Source: Deltaproteobacteria bacterium
Lineage (GTDB): Bacteria > Desulfobacterota > DSM-4660 > Desulfatiglandales > HGW-15
NCBI GenBank assembly: GCA_020060215.1
Contig: JAGVAP010000031.1
Span: 62,001 to 126,000 of the forward strand
Direction of reading: 5' to 3'
Length of the DNA: 64,000 nt
Positions 1-8,614 of this stretch are shown in pieces. Under the pieces are notes generated by a model. That model was not told the origin of the DNA and did not search any database. It worked only from the letters and a program-made list of their open reading frames with translations. The position numbers were made by a program, and so were the translations under genes. Position 1 is the stretch's first letter; every line of letters starts with the position of its first letter.

Positions 1-144
1 ACGGAGCAGGAGGGGGCCCTGGTTCCCGTCTGGATGAAAAGCGTCATCACGGAGATCGGGACCCTGGAGATCTGGTGCGTTTCACGGGACGAGAACAGGC
101 GATGGAAGCTGGAGTTCAATCTCCGGGAGCAGGAGAAGCAGTAG
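1..144 (+). CDS. Hsp70-family protein, C-terminal end only (partial)
   Basis: The frame is open from the first base and stops with TAG at 142-144, so only the last 47 residues are in the window. They include the stretch SVITEIGTLEIWCVSR, which closely matches LTEVGTLELWCESR in the next gene (225-3086). This is therefore the end of a tandem paralog of that Hsp70 relative. Adjacent Hsp70-like genes of unequal length are known from many Proteobacteria; the match here is direct, but the ATPase domain lies outside the window. Same strand as the next gene, 80 bp apart, probably one transcript. Confidence 0.8.
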   Translation, partial: TEQEGALVPVWMKSVITEIGTLEIWCVSRDENRRWKLEFNLREQEKQ

Positions 145-147
145 CGT

Positions 148-205
148 GATCCGGCCGATCGGACTGATCCGACCGATCCGGCGGATCGGACCGATCGGCC
201 GGATC
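148..205. repeat. GATCCG/CGGATC-rich inverted repeat between tandem Hsp70 genes
   Basis: Perfect 15-nt arms GATCCGGCCGATCGG (148-162) and CCGATCGGCCGGATC (191-205) enclose a second small palindrome, CCGATCC-GGC-GGATCGG. The whole spacer is built from permutations of GATC and CCG. On RNA it would fold into a long GC-rich stem just upstream of the next start codon, so it may modulate expression of the downstream gene or act as an attenuating or mRNA-stabilising structure. It is not followed by a T run. Confidence 0.6.
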
Positions 206-224
206 AGACGGCAGGAAAAGAAGC

Positions 225-3086
225 ATGAACTTCGAAACCGCAGGAACGCAGTTCCACTATATCATCGGCATCGACCTGGGCACGACCAACTCCGCCGTGG
301 CCTACGTCCGCGTGGACCGGGAAGGGGCGGCATCGGACGATCGCAAGGTGCGGTTCCTCAAGATCCCCCAGTTGGTCGCGGGGGGAGAAATCGGACGTCT
401 CCCGGTCCTTCCTTCCTTTCTCTATCTGCCCGGCCCCTATGACCTTCCCCCTGAGAGCACGGCCCTTCCCTGGGACCCCGACCGAAAAGAGGTCGTGGGA
501 GAGTTTGCCAGGGAACAGGGGGCCCTTGTACCGGGGCGTCTGGTCTCTTCGGCCAAGTCCTGGCTTGCCCACGGCGGCGTGGATCGGACTTCCCCCATCC
601 TTCCGTGGGGGGAGGCCGCTGTCGATCACAAGGTCTCTCCGGTGGAGGCCAGCGCCCGTTATCTGCGCCATATCCGGGAGTCCTGGAACGACGGGATGGC
701 CCGGGGGCGCGAAGAGGATTGTCTGGAGAACCAGCTGGTCGTGGTCACGGTCCCTGCATCCTTCGACGAGGTTGCAAGGGAGCTGACCGTGGCTGCCGCG
801 CGGCAGGCCGGGTTCGGCCGCTTCGTGCTCCTGGAGGAGCCCCTCGCCGCCTTCTATGCCTGGATATCGAGGCATGAGGCCGACTGGCAGCAGATCATGA
901 GAGAGGGGCAGATCATCGTGGTGTGCGACGTCGGGGGGGGGACCACCGATTTCACCGCGGTCGCAGTGCGCAGGGGGGAGAAGGGGCTTCGGTTCGATCG
1001 CCTCGCCGTCGGCGATCATCTCATCCTGGGGGGTGACAACATGGACCACGCCCTGGGGAGGCTCGTGGAGACCAGGCTGACAGGGCAACCGGGCAAGCTG
1101 GACACGAGACGATGGCACCAGTTGACCTACCAGTGCCGCAAGGCCAAGGAGACCCTTCTGAGCGACGACCGGGGGCAGCAGCAGTCCGTGGATATTACCA
1201 TCATGGGCCACGGAGGGAAACTGATCGGCGGCACGCTCAAGGCCACGCTGACCGGGGACGAGGTTCGAAAGGTCGTCGTGGACGGTTTTTTCCCGGTGGT
1301 GGACCTGAAGGAAGAGCCCAGGGAAGAGCGGCGCAGGGGACTCACCGAGCTGGGGCTCCCTTATGCGCAGGAGCCGGCGGTGACGCGGCACCTGGCGGCC
1401 TTCTGGCACAGGTTTTGTCCCATCCTCCAGAAGGAGACCGGAAGGGAGGACATGTACCCGGATTTTCTGCTCTTCAACGGGGGCGCACTCGGCCCGGCCC
1501 GGATAAGAAGCCGCCTAAAGGAGGTTGTAAGGGGATGGTTCAGGGACGTGGCCGGCCCGGAGTGGCACCCCCAGGAGCTGGAGAATCCCCGCCCCGAGCT
1601 CGCTGTCGCGGTCGGCGCCGCGTATTACGGTCTTGTCCGGGCAGGTGAGGGGATCCGCGTTGGGGCCGGGAGCCCGAGGGCCTACTATGTGGAGGTCGGT
1701 GAGCCGGATCGGGCGGGGGCGGAGACGATCCGCAAGGCCGTGTGCCTGGTTCCCCGGGGCTCGGAAGAGGGGTTCGAGACACGGCTCCAGGATCCGCACT
1801 TTCAGGTCCTTGCGAATCAGCCCGTCTCCTTCCAGCTCCTCAGTTCGAGCACCCGCCTGGGAGATCGACTGGGGGATGTCGTCGAGCTCGGTCCGGAAGA
1901 GATCAGCATCGTCCCCCCCATCCGCACGGTCCTGCGCTTCGGCAGGAAGGCAGGGGCGATCAGCATTCCCGCGCAGCTCGCCGTTCGTCTGACGGAGGTG
2001 GGTACCCTTGAGCTCTGGTGCGAGTCGAGGCAGACCCCGCATCGTTGGCAGCTTCAGTTCGATGTCCGACAGGAGGTGGAGCCCTCTTCCTCCTCCGAAC
2101 GGACGGGAGAGACCCTCGAACAGGAGGACATCGACAAGGGCCTGGAGAAGGTCCGGGCGGCGTTCGGCGGCCGGACCTCGGGTACAAGGATTGCGCCGGA
2201 ATCCCTGACCCGAGAGCTCGAAGAGGTCCTTGGCATAAAGAAGGAGAAGTGGTCGACCCCCCTTGCCAGAAAACTGGCCGACGCGCTCTTCCAGTCGCAA
2301 CAGGACCGAAAACGATCCCTTCAGCACGAGGAACGGTGGTTTAATCTCCTGGGCTACTGCCTGAGGCCGGGATTCGGCGATCCGGTCGACGAGTGGCGGA
2401 TGAACGAGGCATGGAAGGTCTACCTGAAGGGGCTGAACTGGCCGAACAAGGTCTCCTGCAGGCTTGAGCTTTGGATCTTCCTGCGCCGGATTGCCGGGGG
2501 CCTGACCGCGGGGAGACAGCTGCAGATCTATCAGGAGGTCGGCACCTCTCTGAAGGCGCCGGGGACCAAGAAGAGCTCCGGAAGGATCGCCCTGCCCAGC
2601 CGGTTGAACCGCCAGGAGGAGACGGAGATCTGGATGGCCCTGGCCAACTGTGAACGGATCCCGGTGAACGATAAAGTCGTTCTGGGCCGCATCCTCCTCC
2701 AGAAGATGCGGAAAGGCGCCAGGCCGCAGGAATACTGGGCGCTCAGCCGTTTTGGCGCCAGGATTCCCCTGTACGGGCCCTTGAACCGCGTGGTCCCCGG
2801 GGAGGAGGCATCCAGATGGATCCAGGGTCTCTTCTCCCTCGACCCTCCGGCAAAGGAGGCAGTGGGCCTGGCCCTGGTTCAGCTGGCGCGGGTGACCGGC
2901 GACCGCGGGCGGGACGTCCCCGAGGGAGACCGACAACAGGTCGCCGCCTTTATCGAGAAACTGGACCGCTCGGCCCGCCTTCAAGAACTGCTGATGAACC
3001 CGGAAGGGGCAGCCACCCAGGAAGATCGGGAATGGATGTTCGGCGAGGCCCTCCCCGCCGGCCTCGTACTCTCCCCAAGAGAATAG
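225..3086 (+). CDS. Hsp70-family protein (long DnaK-like ATPase)
   Basis: A 953-residue protein with an N-terminal Hsp70/actin-fold ATPase. Phosphate-1 motif IGIDLGTTNSAV is at about residues 14-25, VPASFDEVARE near 172, LLEEPLAAFY near 201, phosphate-2 motif VCDVGGGTTDF near 231, and an adenosine-loop-like LLFNGGALGP near 415. The C-terminal half (about 550-953) does not look like the standard DnaK substrate-binding domain and carries no EEVD-type tail. At 953 aa it is much longer than DnaK (about 640). Its C-terminal middle region resembles the partial paralog at 1-144, so the two form a tandem pair. It probably acts as an ATP-driven chaperone or scaffold in the cytoplasm; the client is unknown. 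ATG chosen because the GIDLGTTNS motif follows immediately. Downstream, 3087-3306 holds no gene. Confidence 0.85.
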   Translation: MNFETAGTQFHYIIGIDLGTTNSAVAYVRVDREGAASDDRKVRFLKIPQLVAGGEIGRLPVLPSFLYLPGPYDLPPESTALPWDPDRKEVVGEFAREQGALVPGRLVSSAKSWLAHGGVDRTSPILPWGEAAVDHKVSPVEASARYLRHIRESWNDGMARGREEDCLENQLVVVTVPASFDEVARELTVAAARQAGFGRFVLLEEPLAAFYAWISRHEADWQQIMREGQIIVVCDVGGGTTDFTAVAVRRGEKGLRFDRLAVGDHLILGGDNMDHALGRLVETRLTGQPGKLDTRRWHQLTYQCRKAKETLLSDDRGQQQSVDITIMGHGGKLIGGTLKATLTGDEVRKVVVDGFFPVVDLKEEPREERRRGLTELGLPYAQEPAVTRHLAAFWHRFCPILQKETGREDMYPDFLLFNGGALGPARIRSRLKEVVRGWFRDVAGPEWHPQELENPRPELAVAVGAAYYGLVRAGEGIRVGAGSPRAYYVEVGEPDRAGAETIRKAVCLVPRGSEEGFETRLQDPHFQVLANQPVSFQLLSSSTRLGDRLGDVVELGPEEISIVPPIRTVLRFGRKAGAISIPAQLAVRLTEVGTLELWCESRQTPHRWQLQFDVRQEVEPSSSSERTGETLEQEDIDKGLEKVRAAFGGRTSGTRIAPESLTRELEEVLGIKKEKWSTPLARKLADALFQSQQDRKRSLQHEERWFNLLGYCLRPGFGDPVDEWRMNEAWKVYLKGLNWPNKVSCRLELWIFLRRIAGGLTAGRQLQIYQEVGTSLKAPGTKKSSGRIALPSRLNRQEETEIWMALANCERIPVNDKVVLGRILLQKMRKGARPQEYWALSRFGARIPLYGPLNRVVPGEEASRWIQGLFSLDPPAKEAVGLALVQLARVTGDRGRDVPEGDRQQVAAFIEKLDRSARLQELLMNPEGAATQEDREWMFGEALPAGLVLSPRE

Positions 3087-3306
3087 AAGATCCTTCACGT
3101 GCCCTGGAGGTCATCCCTCGACCCGCAAATGAAAGAGGCGCTTCATCCGACCAGCCGCTACTGTGAAGTTCCCTCCGAATAAGATCGACTGGCGGCCACA
3201 TTACCAGCGGCGCCTTTGAATGTTGCGCAGCCCTCCCGGCCAAACAGGATTATCTTTTTCCATATCGGAAAAAGGCCTTCCCAGGCCGGAGCAAAGGAGA
3301 GAAGAG

Positions 3307-3807
3307 ATGAAGAAGATCATGGTGATGATTTCAATTTTTTTGGCAACCACCGCTTTGTGGTCGGGCCAGGCATTCGCGCAGGATGCCAGGAGCCTCTTGA
3401 GGAACATCTTCCCGGATGAGGAGCAGGGAATCAAGCAGTCTCATGATGCCCTTCGGCACCTCGTCAACCAGGCCGTGGTCGATCCGCAGGGGCGCGATGT
3501 CGGAAGGGTCAGGAATATCGTGGTCGGAGAAAGCGGCGGCATCAACTACCTGATCATCGCATCCGGCGACAGGCTGGTTCCCATCCCCTGGAATATCGCC
3601 AACCCGACGCTCCAAGGGGACCGCGTCCGGATCAGCGTCAACCGCCAGACCATAGAGGACGCCCCGGGTTTCGACTCGGACGAATGGCCCAACTTCGCGA
3701 GCAGGTCGATCGAAGACCGGGTTCATGGATACTACGGTGAGCAAAGGGGCGCCAGCCAGAGGGACCTCGGTCGCAGGACAGAGGATCGCAGGGACCTCAA
3801 TCGATAA
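3307..3807 (+). CDS. exported PRC-barrel domain protein
   Basis: A 166-aa protein. The start at 3307 is favoured over upstream codons because it follows a purine-rich GGAGAGAAGAG and opens a clear signal peptide (MKKIMVMISIFLATTALW...) with a likely cut after AFA before QDA, around residue 24. Residues about 45-115 form a PRC-barrel-like domain (LVNQAVVDPQGRDVGRVRNI, then LVPIPWN), a small beta-barrel fold found in photosynthetic reaction centre H subunits and RimM and common in exported stress-related proteins. The tail (about 130-166) is rich in Arg, Asp and Gln and probably disordered. Location is likely periplasmic. No operon partner is evident. Confidence 0.75.
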   Translation: MKKIMVMISIFLATTALWSGQAFAQDARSLLRNIFPDEEQGIKQSHDALRHLVNQAVVDPQGRDVGRVRNIVVGESGGINYLIIASGDRLVPIPWNIANPTLQGDRVRISVNRQTIEDAPGFDSDEWPNFASRSIEDRVHGYYGEQRGASQRDLGRRTEDRRDLNR

Positions 3808-3890
3808 CCGCAGCCCCGGCAGGCTGAAAGAGAGATCAGGAGAACGCAGTAAGCTGCCTTGCCTGAGGCAGTAGGGAACCCAATCCCATT

Positions 3891-3921
3891 GTGCGAACGG
3901 ACCCCTGGGGCCCGTTCGCAC
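3891..3921. terminator. strong hairpin in the 3808-4165 gap, possible terminator
   Basis: GTGCGAACGG (3891-3900) and CCGTTCGCAC (3912-3921) are perfect 10-nt arms around a short CCCC/GGGG centre. There is no proper T run on either side (TATTTCGC follows), so an intrinsic terminator is only possible. It sits 84 bp after the PRC-barrel gene. A smaller repeat, CTGCCT/AGGCAG, lies just before it. I see no gene or clear promoter in the rest of the 358-bp gap. Confidence 0.4.
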
Positions 3922-4165
3922 TATTTCGCACCTCTTGAAAGACAACCTTTTTCGGAGTCCAGGCGCGGGGGTCGGGGGAAGTGGTTTCAATCCGATCAGA
4001 AATGGTCCGCAGTCGTCGAGCCCGTCGCAAACCCCAAGTACATCCGCCCTAACCCTAAAATAGTGTTTTCAACCCATTCACCTGCGCCTCTTTTCCTAGC
4101 ACTTTACCATAGTCCCCCCATGGGTTCTCGATCAAGCACCTGAAAATCGAAATAGGAGTCGGCTG

Positions 4166-5878
4166 ATGAAGATCATTGCAGTTCATGACGGGCACAATGG
4201 TTCGGCGTCTTACCTGGTCGACGGAAGGATTGAAATCGCCGTTCAGGAGGAGCGCTTTTCCCGGATCAAGAATCACTCCTGTTTCCCGGAGCGTTCCTTG
4301 ACCTACATCCTGCAGAAGACGGGACTGCGCCCGGGCGAGATCGATCGCTTCGTCTTCAGCAGCTCCCATATGCCCAGAAACAAGACCCGGGAGGAGCTGA
4401 TGCAGGAGTACCGGGGGTCTTCGGCCATGAAAACGGGGCTCCGGAGGGCACTGAAACACACCCCGGTCCTTCCCCTTTTCCTCCGGCGCAGGCGGCAGGA
4501 GCGAATCGGCAAAGCCACGGCCATGGGTTTCAGGCCTGAGGGTGTGAGCTTTATGGACCACCATCGCTCCCACGCCTCAGCCGCCTACTTCGGCTGCCCA
4601 TGGTGGCGACAAGAACCCGTCCTTGTCCTGACCAATGATGCGGGAGGGGATGATCTGTGCGCGACCGTTTCCATCGGCAGGGAAGGAGAGCTGAAGCGCA
4701 TAGCCGCCGTGCCCGTCAGCGAATCCATCGGCTATGTCTACTCCATGATCACGTTCCTCCTTGGAATGGTCCCGGAAGAGCATGAGTACAAACTGATGGG
4801 AATGGCCCCATACTCCTCCGCGGAAAGGAACCGATCCGTCAAAGAGGATCTTCTCAGCCTGTTCTCCTTTGCACCCGGTAGCGGTCTTACGTGGAGCCGA
4901 AAGAACGGCTGTCCGCCAACACAGTACAGCTACGACTATTTCCAGCGCCTCCTGGAGGCCCGGCGGTTCGACTACGTGTGCGGCGGCTTGCAGGATTTCT
5001 GCGAGGAGATGCTGGTGCGCTGGGTCGGGAACTGCGTTCGGGCCACCGGGATCAAGAAGGTGGCCCTCTCGGGCGGTGTCTTCATGAACGTGAAGGCGAA
5101 CAAGCGCATCATGGAGCTGCCGGAGTTGGATTCGGTCTATATCGCCCCGTCCTGCGGAGACGAAACCAACTGCTTTGGGGCCGCTTTTGCCGCCTATTCC
5201 GAGGAATGCAGGAAGAATCGCGATCTGCCTCCGATGGATCCCCTCACTTCCCTGTATCTCGGCCCCGAGTTCGGAGACGAGGCCATTGCAGCGGCGTTGG
5301 CTTCGGCCGGGGTTCCCTACCGCCTTGAAGAAAATGTGGAGCACACCATCGCCATGCTCCTTGCAGCCGGGGAGGTGGTGGCCAGATTCAATGGCCCCAT
5401 GGAGTTCGGGGCGCGTGCGCTCGGGAATCGCTCCATCCTCGCCGACCCGTCGCGGCGGGATGTGATCCGGGTCATCAACGAGATGATCAAGTGCCGCGAT
5501 TTCTGGATGCCTTTTGCGCCGTCCATGCTGCCGGAGAGGGTCGAGGAGTACATGGTGAATCCAAAGAAGATCGAGGCCCCATACATGATCCTGTGCTTCG
5601 ATACCCTGGCGGAACGTCGTTCCGAGATGGCGGCAGCCGGTCACCCGTACGATTTCACGATCCGGCCTCAGGTGGTCTCCCCGGGCTGGAACCCGAGCTA
5701 CTATGCGCTGCTGAAGCACTTCGAGGGGATGACCGGGATCGGCGGAGTCCTGAACACCTCCTTCAACCTGCACGGGTACCCGATCGTCTGCACACCGGAG
5801 GACGCGTTGCAGGTGTTCCGCGATTCCGGTCTGAAATACATGGGGCTGGGGAGCTTCCTGGTAACCAAAAGACCATAA
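4166..5878 (+). CDS. carbamoyltransferase (NodU/CmcH family)
   Basis: A 570-aa protein with the full two-domain architecture of O-carbamoyltransferases. The N-terminal ASKHA-like domain starts KIIAVHDGHNGSASYLVDG and carries DHHRSHASAAYFG near residue 131, a His-rich metal-binding motif of the family. The C-terminal domain ends in the hallmark LNTSFNLHGYPIVCTPEDA near residue 530. Such enzymes move a carbamoyl group from carbamoyl phosphate to a sugar or antibiotic hydroxyl, through an adenylated intermediate. Length is normal for the family. It stands alone, convergent with the FemAB-like gene at 5997-7196; both could modify a cell-surface polymer, but this is inference. The acceptor is unknown. 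Confidence 0.9.
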   Translation: MKIIAVHDGHNGSASYLVDGRIEIAVQEERFSRIKNHSCFPERSLTYILQKTGLRPGEIDRFVFSSSHMPRNKTREELMQEYRGSSAMKTGLRRALKHTPVLPLFLRRRRQERIGKATAMGFRPEGVSFMDHHRSHASAAYFGCPWWRQEPVLVLTNDAGGDDLCATVSIGREGELKRIAAVPVSESIGYVYSMITFLLGMVPEEHEYKLMGMAPYSSAERNRSVKEDLLSLFSFAPGSGLTWSRKNGCPPTQYSYDYFQRLLEARRFDYVCGGLQDFCEEMLVRWVGNCVRATGIKKVALSGGVFMNVKANKRIMELPELDSVYIAPSCGDETNCFGAAFAAYSEECRKNRDLPPMDPLTSLYLGPEFGDEAIAAALASAGVPYRLEENVEHTIAMLLAAGEVVARFNGPMEFGARALGNRSILADPSRRDVIRVINEMIKCRDFWMPFAPSMLPERVEEYMVNPKKIEAPYMILCFDTLAERRSEMAAAGHPYDFTIRPQVVSPGWNPSYYALLKHFEGMTGIGGVLNTSFNLHGYPIVCTPEDALQVFRDSGLKYMGLGSFLVTKRP

Positions 5879-5939
5879 GCCTACGGGAGCGGGTAGCGGA
5901 TCGTCTTTCTTCCCGGCCGCGTCAGGGCTGGAGCCTTTG

Positions 5940-5965
5940 GTTTCGCTTTGCTCCACCATCCTGCG
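5940..5965. repeat. half copy of the GTAGGATGGG-type dispersed palindrome
   Basis: GTTTCGCTTTGCTCCACC followed by ATCCTGC matches the right arm of the dispersed element found at 10090, 16672, 19013 and 41251, with one base lost from ACCCATCC. No left arm is present. It lies in the short gap between two convergent genes. Confidence 0.6.
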
Positions 5966-5996
5966 GAACCGCATTTTTTCGGTGTGCTGAGGTCTC

Positions 5997-7196
5997 TCAC
6001 AAAAACCCGTACACCAAGTTTCCCACCAGCGCGGTGATCCTCAGCGGCAGGCGTCGCCACACCGCCTCTACAAGAGGGTACGCGGCGGCGCCTTTCGAAT
6101 CGGTCTTGTCGCTCACTTCCTCATGGCGGGCAGGGTAGTAGTAGCGGTGGAGCGGCTTCGGCTTCCCCGTCCATTTCCCCTTGAACTCGGCAAGGCCGGC
6201 ATTCTCGCCGGTAACCTCCCCCAGATCGAAATATCGGAATCCTTCCCTGCACGCATCGGAAATCGCCTTCCAGAGGATGGCATAATTGGGCAGCTTTGAG
6301 AGTTCGTCTCCCCGACGGCCGTTGAAGGCGTAGAAGACGGTACTTCCATGCATCAGGAAGATAGAACCCGCCAGCAACTTCGACCCGTCTCCGGTCTTCT
6401 GGCGGGCCAGGACCAGACGCATCTTGTCGGGTCCCAAGTGGTTCCACAATCCTCGGAACAGACGGTAAGGACGGGGGGGGACGGCGTGCCAGCGCATGGT
6501 CTCCAGGTACAGATCGTACCATCCCTCCAGCTCCGTTTCCGTCTCTGCCGGCCGCACCTCCACACCCATTTTTGCGGCCTTGATCACCCGCTGCTTGATC
6601 CGGGTGTGGTTGCGCGAGTTTCCGAACCGAAGCGCTTCGGGCGTATCGGGCAGATGGAGAACATAGGTCATGCGCCACGGGATGTAGGCCAGACCGTCGG
6701 CGACGCCGTCCTCGATGGGTGCTGTCATCTTCAGTTGGAGTACCGTATGCTTCTCCTCGCGGACCCTCTCCTTGGCCGCCCGCAGCAGGGCCACGAGCGC
6801 TCCCCGGTCCAGGGCCAGCGGCCCGGCCACAGGGGTGCGGGGGAGGGAGGTCAGACGGCGGCCGAAAAGCCCTCTTTTCTGCAGCGGAAAACCGCGCGTA
6901 TAGAAGAGCGGCAGGATGCCCCGGAGCTGTCCGCCCGGGGCCACGCAGGCCAGAAAGAGCGACCTGTTGCCATACTCCTGAGCGAGGGTTCGGAGATAAG
7001 AGGCACAATGGTAAATCAGGCCGTCTGGATGCGCGGCGACAAAGGCATCCCAGCGCGGATCGGCCTCCGGATCGATCTCCAACACCCGTAAATCACATTC
7101 ATGGACCGTTCGTTTGTCGCACAGGAAGGACACCTCAGCAGTTGCCGGTACTCGAGAAGCTGTCTCGTCATGCCGCGACACACGAGTGGTGCTCAT
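5997..7196 (-). CDS. FemAB/GNAT-type aminoacyl- or acyltransferase
   Basis: A 399-aa protein related to FemAB peptidoglycan-bridge transferases and BioF2-like GNAT proteins. It has a tandem acyltransferase layout: residues about 20-180 hold the first fold, and the second contains NHTRIKQRVIKAAKMGVEV, LLAGSIFLMHGSTVFYAFNG and YFDLGEVTGENAGLAEFKGKW, typical of the family's C-terminal domain. Start at 7196 is set by AAGGAG seven bases upstream, confirmed by a promoter 50-80 bp upstream; longer starts lack a ribosome site. Related proteins transfer amino acids or acyl groups to cell-wall or exopolysaccharide precursors, including in exosortase/PEP-CTERM loci, but no exosortase gene is here. Convergent with the carbamoyltransferase. 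Confidence 0.8.
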   Translation of the reverse strand: MSTTRVSRHDETASRVPATAEVSFLCDKRTVHECDLRVLEIDPEADPRWDAFVAAHPDGLIYHCASYLRTLAQEYGNRSLFLACVAPGGQLRGILPLFYTRGFPLQKRGLFGRRLTSLPRTPVAGPLALDRGALVALLRAAKERVREEKHTVLQLKMTAPIEDGVADGLAYIPWRMTYVLHLPDTPEALRFGNSRNHTRIKQRVIKAAKMGVEVRPAETETELEGWYDLYLETMRWHAVPPRPYRLFRGLWNHLGPDKMRLVLARQKTGDGSKLLAGSIFLMHGSTVFYAFNGRRGDELSKLPNYAILWKAISDACREGFRYFDLGEVTGENAGLAEFKGKWTGKPKPLHRYYYPARHEEVSDKTDSKGAAAYPLVEAVWRRLPLRITALVGNLVYGFL

Positions 7197-7248
7197 GGTA
7201 TGCTCCTTCTGCGGTCCCAAGCTCAATCCGCGGGGAGTTTCACAGCAA

Positions 7249-7276
7249 AGGATAGGTTCTTTGAGCGTAATGTCAA
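7249..7276 (-). promoter_or_regulatory. sigma70-type promoter for the FemAB-like gene
   Basis: On the minus strand, a perfect TTGACA -35 (7276-7271), a 16-bp spacer and a TATCCT -10 (7254-7249) lie about 50 bp upstream of the start at 7196. Position and orientation support that start codon. Confidence 0.5.
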
Positions 7277-7476
7277 ATCGGTCCGACCCCAAATCGTGGT
7301 TGGCATTTGTGGTAAAGGAAGGGTGTTCCGCCCTGGAAACGGCCAGGAAATGAGGGTAATTGCTTATTCCCGGGCGGCCTGTTCCTCCCGTGGCACGCGG
7401 GCAGGTGTGACTTGAACCGTGCGTTGCCGGTGATTATCTTCCGGATATCAGACAGTCAAAGATCGCGAGGTAGAAC

Positions 7477-7713
7477 ATGCCCGTATATGAATACAAGTGC
7501 AAGAAATGCGGTCACGCCTTTGAACGATTGCAGCTTCGAGGGGCGGAGAAAGTCCGTTGCCCGAGGTGCGAGGGAGGACAGGTGATCAGGCTCATGTCGC
7601 CATTCGCCATCGAGGTCCCGGACGCGATATGCGGGAGACTCCCCAGGGGGGAGGCAAGGGAGTATTGCTCCGAATGCAGGCAGGGCGGAGGCGGGTGCCC
7701 GTCTCCGGCATAG
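7477..7713 (+). CDS. FmdB-family zinc ribbon protein
   Basis: A 78-aa protein starting [18 protein letters not shown], with CxxC (KCKKCG) and a second CxxC (CPRCEGG) forming the FmdB-type zinc ribbon. A further Cys-rich tail ([17 protein letters not shown]) is likely disordered or a second metal site. FmdB-like proteins are small and cytoplasmic; the founding member was tied to formamidase/amide regulation in Methylophilus, but most have no known job. The next gene (7850) is 136 bp downstream on the same strand. Confidence 0.85.
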   Translation: MPVYEYKCKKCGHAFERLQLRGAEKVRCPRCEGGQVIRLMSPFAIEVPDAICGRLPRGEAREYCSECRQGGGGCPSPA

Positions 7714-7849
7714 TGCATCCACAGGTCGAGGATTTCTGGATGGAGCGCTCGGCCGCCAGCCGGCCAGGTGGTCTTGGATGTTTTCAGCTGGTCGCTGATC
7801 GCGCGCATCCGGAAGTGGCCGTCCCGGATGGGATCGAGAAGATGGAGAG

Positions 7850-8389
7850 ATGCTTGACTGGAACGTGGTGGTGACCATCCGCGACAGAGGGTTTGTCCTT
7901 GCGTGCGAGCTCCTGGGGGAGTTCGGGCGCATCCAGAAGACCGGGTTTTACAACGTTCTGGCGATGAAGGTGGAGAATGTCCCTGAGTTCCTGGAGTGGC
8001 TGAGGGGGGGGATCTCCGCGGACCCGGGGATCCTGAACTTTCTGGCGCGGGTGGTCCCGGTGAACGAGATCTTTGCTTTTCGGACTCCGGAAGAGTTCGA
8101 GGGCAAGGCCCGCGAAGCGGCCCTCCAACGGGTCCCGAACCTTGCGGGCAAGCGGTTCTATGTGAGGATCCACAGGCGGGGCTTCAAGGGACGGCTTTCG
8201 AGCGCCGAGGAGGAGCGGCTTCTGGCCGATACCCTCCTGGAGGCCTTGAAGGAGGCGGGAACGCCGGGGCAGATCAGCTTCGAGGACCCGGAGGGAGTCC
8301 TGGTCGTCGAAATCCTCGGCCAGCAGGCAGGCCTTTCCTTCTGGACACGGCAGGAGATGGAGAGATACCCGTTTCTGCGCCTGGAGTAA
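7850..8389 (+). CDS. THUMP-domain protein
   Basis: A 179-aa protein whose second half is a THUMP RNA-binding domain. Landmarks are GKRFYVRIHRRGFKG (about residues 104-118), then DPEGVLVVEILGQQAGLSFW near 145-164. The first half (WNVVVTIRDRGFVLACELL..., VPVNEIFAFRTPEEFE) resembles the N-terminal ferredoxin-like part of THUMP proteins. No methyltransferase or pseudouridine synthase domain is attached, so it may act as a separate RNA-binding partner, as in archaeal and delta-proteobacterial stand-alone THUMP proteins. Ribosome site GGAGAG directly precedes ATG. Confidence 0.75.
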   Translation: MLDWNVVVTIRDRGFVLACELLGEFGRIQKTGFYNVLAMKVENVPEFLEWLRGGISADPGILNFLARVVPVNEIFAFRTPEEFEGKAREAALQRVPNLAGKRFYVRIHRRGFKGRLSSAEEERLLADTLLEALKEAGTPGQISFEDPEGVLVVEILGQQAGLSFWTRQEMERYPFLRLE

Positions 8390-8468
8390 GCCCCAGGCGG
8401 CTGGGACCGATGTAACCTGGAATTCGGTCGGACCTGTCCGGGTCCGCCCGCCGCCCCCAACGCCGTCA

Positions 8469-8497
8469 TTGACAGCCGGGCCCCGCTCCTCTATATT
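8469..8497 (+). promoter_or_regulatory. strong sigma70-type promoter
   Basis: A perfect TTGACA -35 (8469-8474), 17-bp spacer and TATATT -10 (8492-8497) read toward the beta-helix protein gene at 8615, giving a leader of about 110 bases. This is among the closest matches to consensus in the window. Confidence 0.6.
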
Positions 8498-8614
8498 CCA
8501 GTGTAGCAAGGAGACTTTTTCCTTTTCTTTCCTCTCGCTAAGCAGCCACCTTCATTCGGAGCATACGCGGATCTTCATGCCTCCATCTTCCGTTCAAGGC
8601 AGAGGAGTGGAGCC

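Noticed and set aside
1515..3098. Long open frame on the minus strand opposite the Hsp70 gene
   Set aside because: GC-rich coding DNA often leaves the antisense frame open. The plus-strand frame has Hsp70 motifs, the minus one is Pro/Arg/Leu-rich with no motif.
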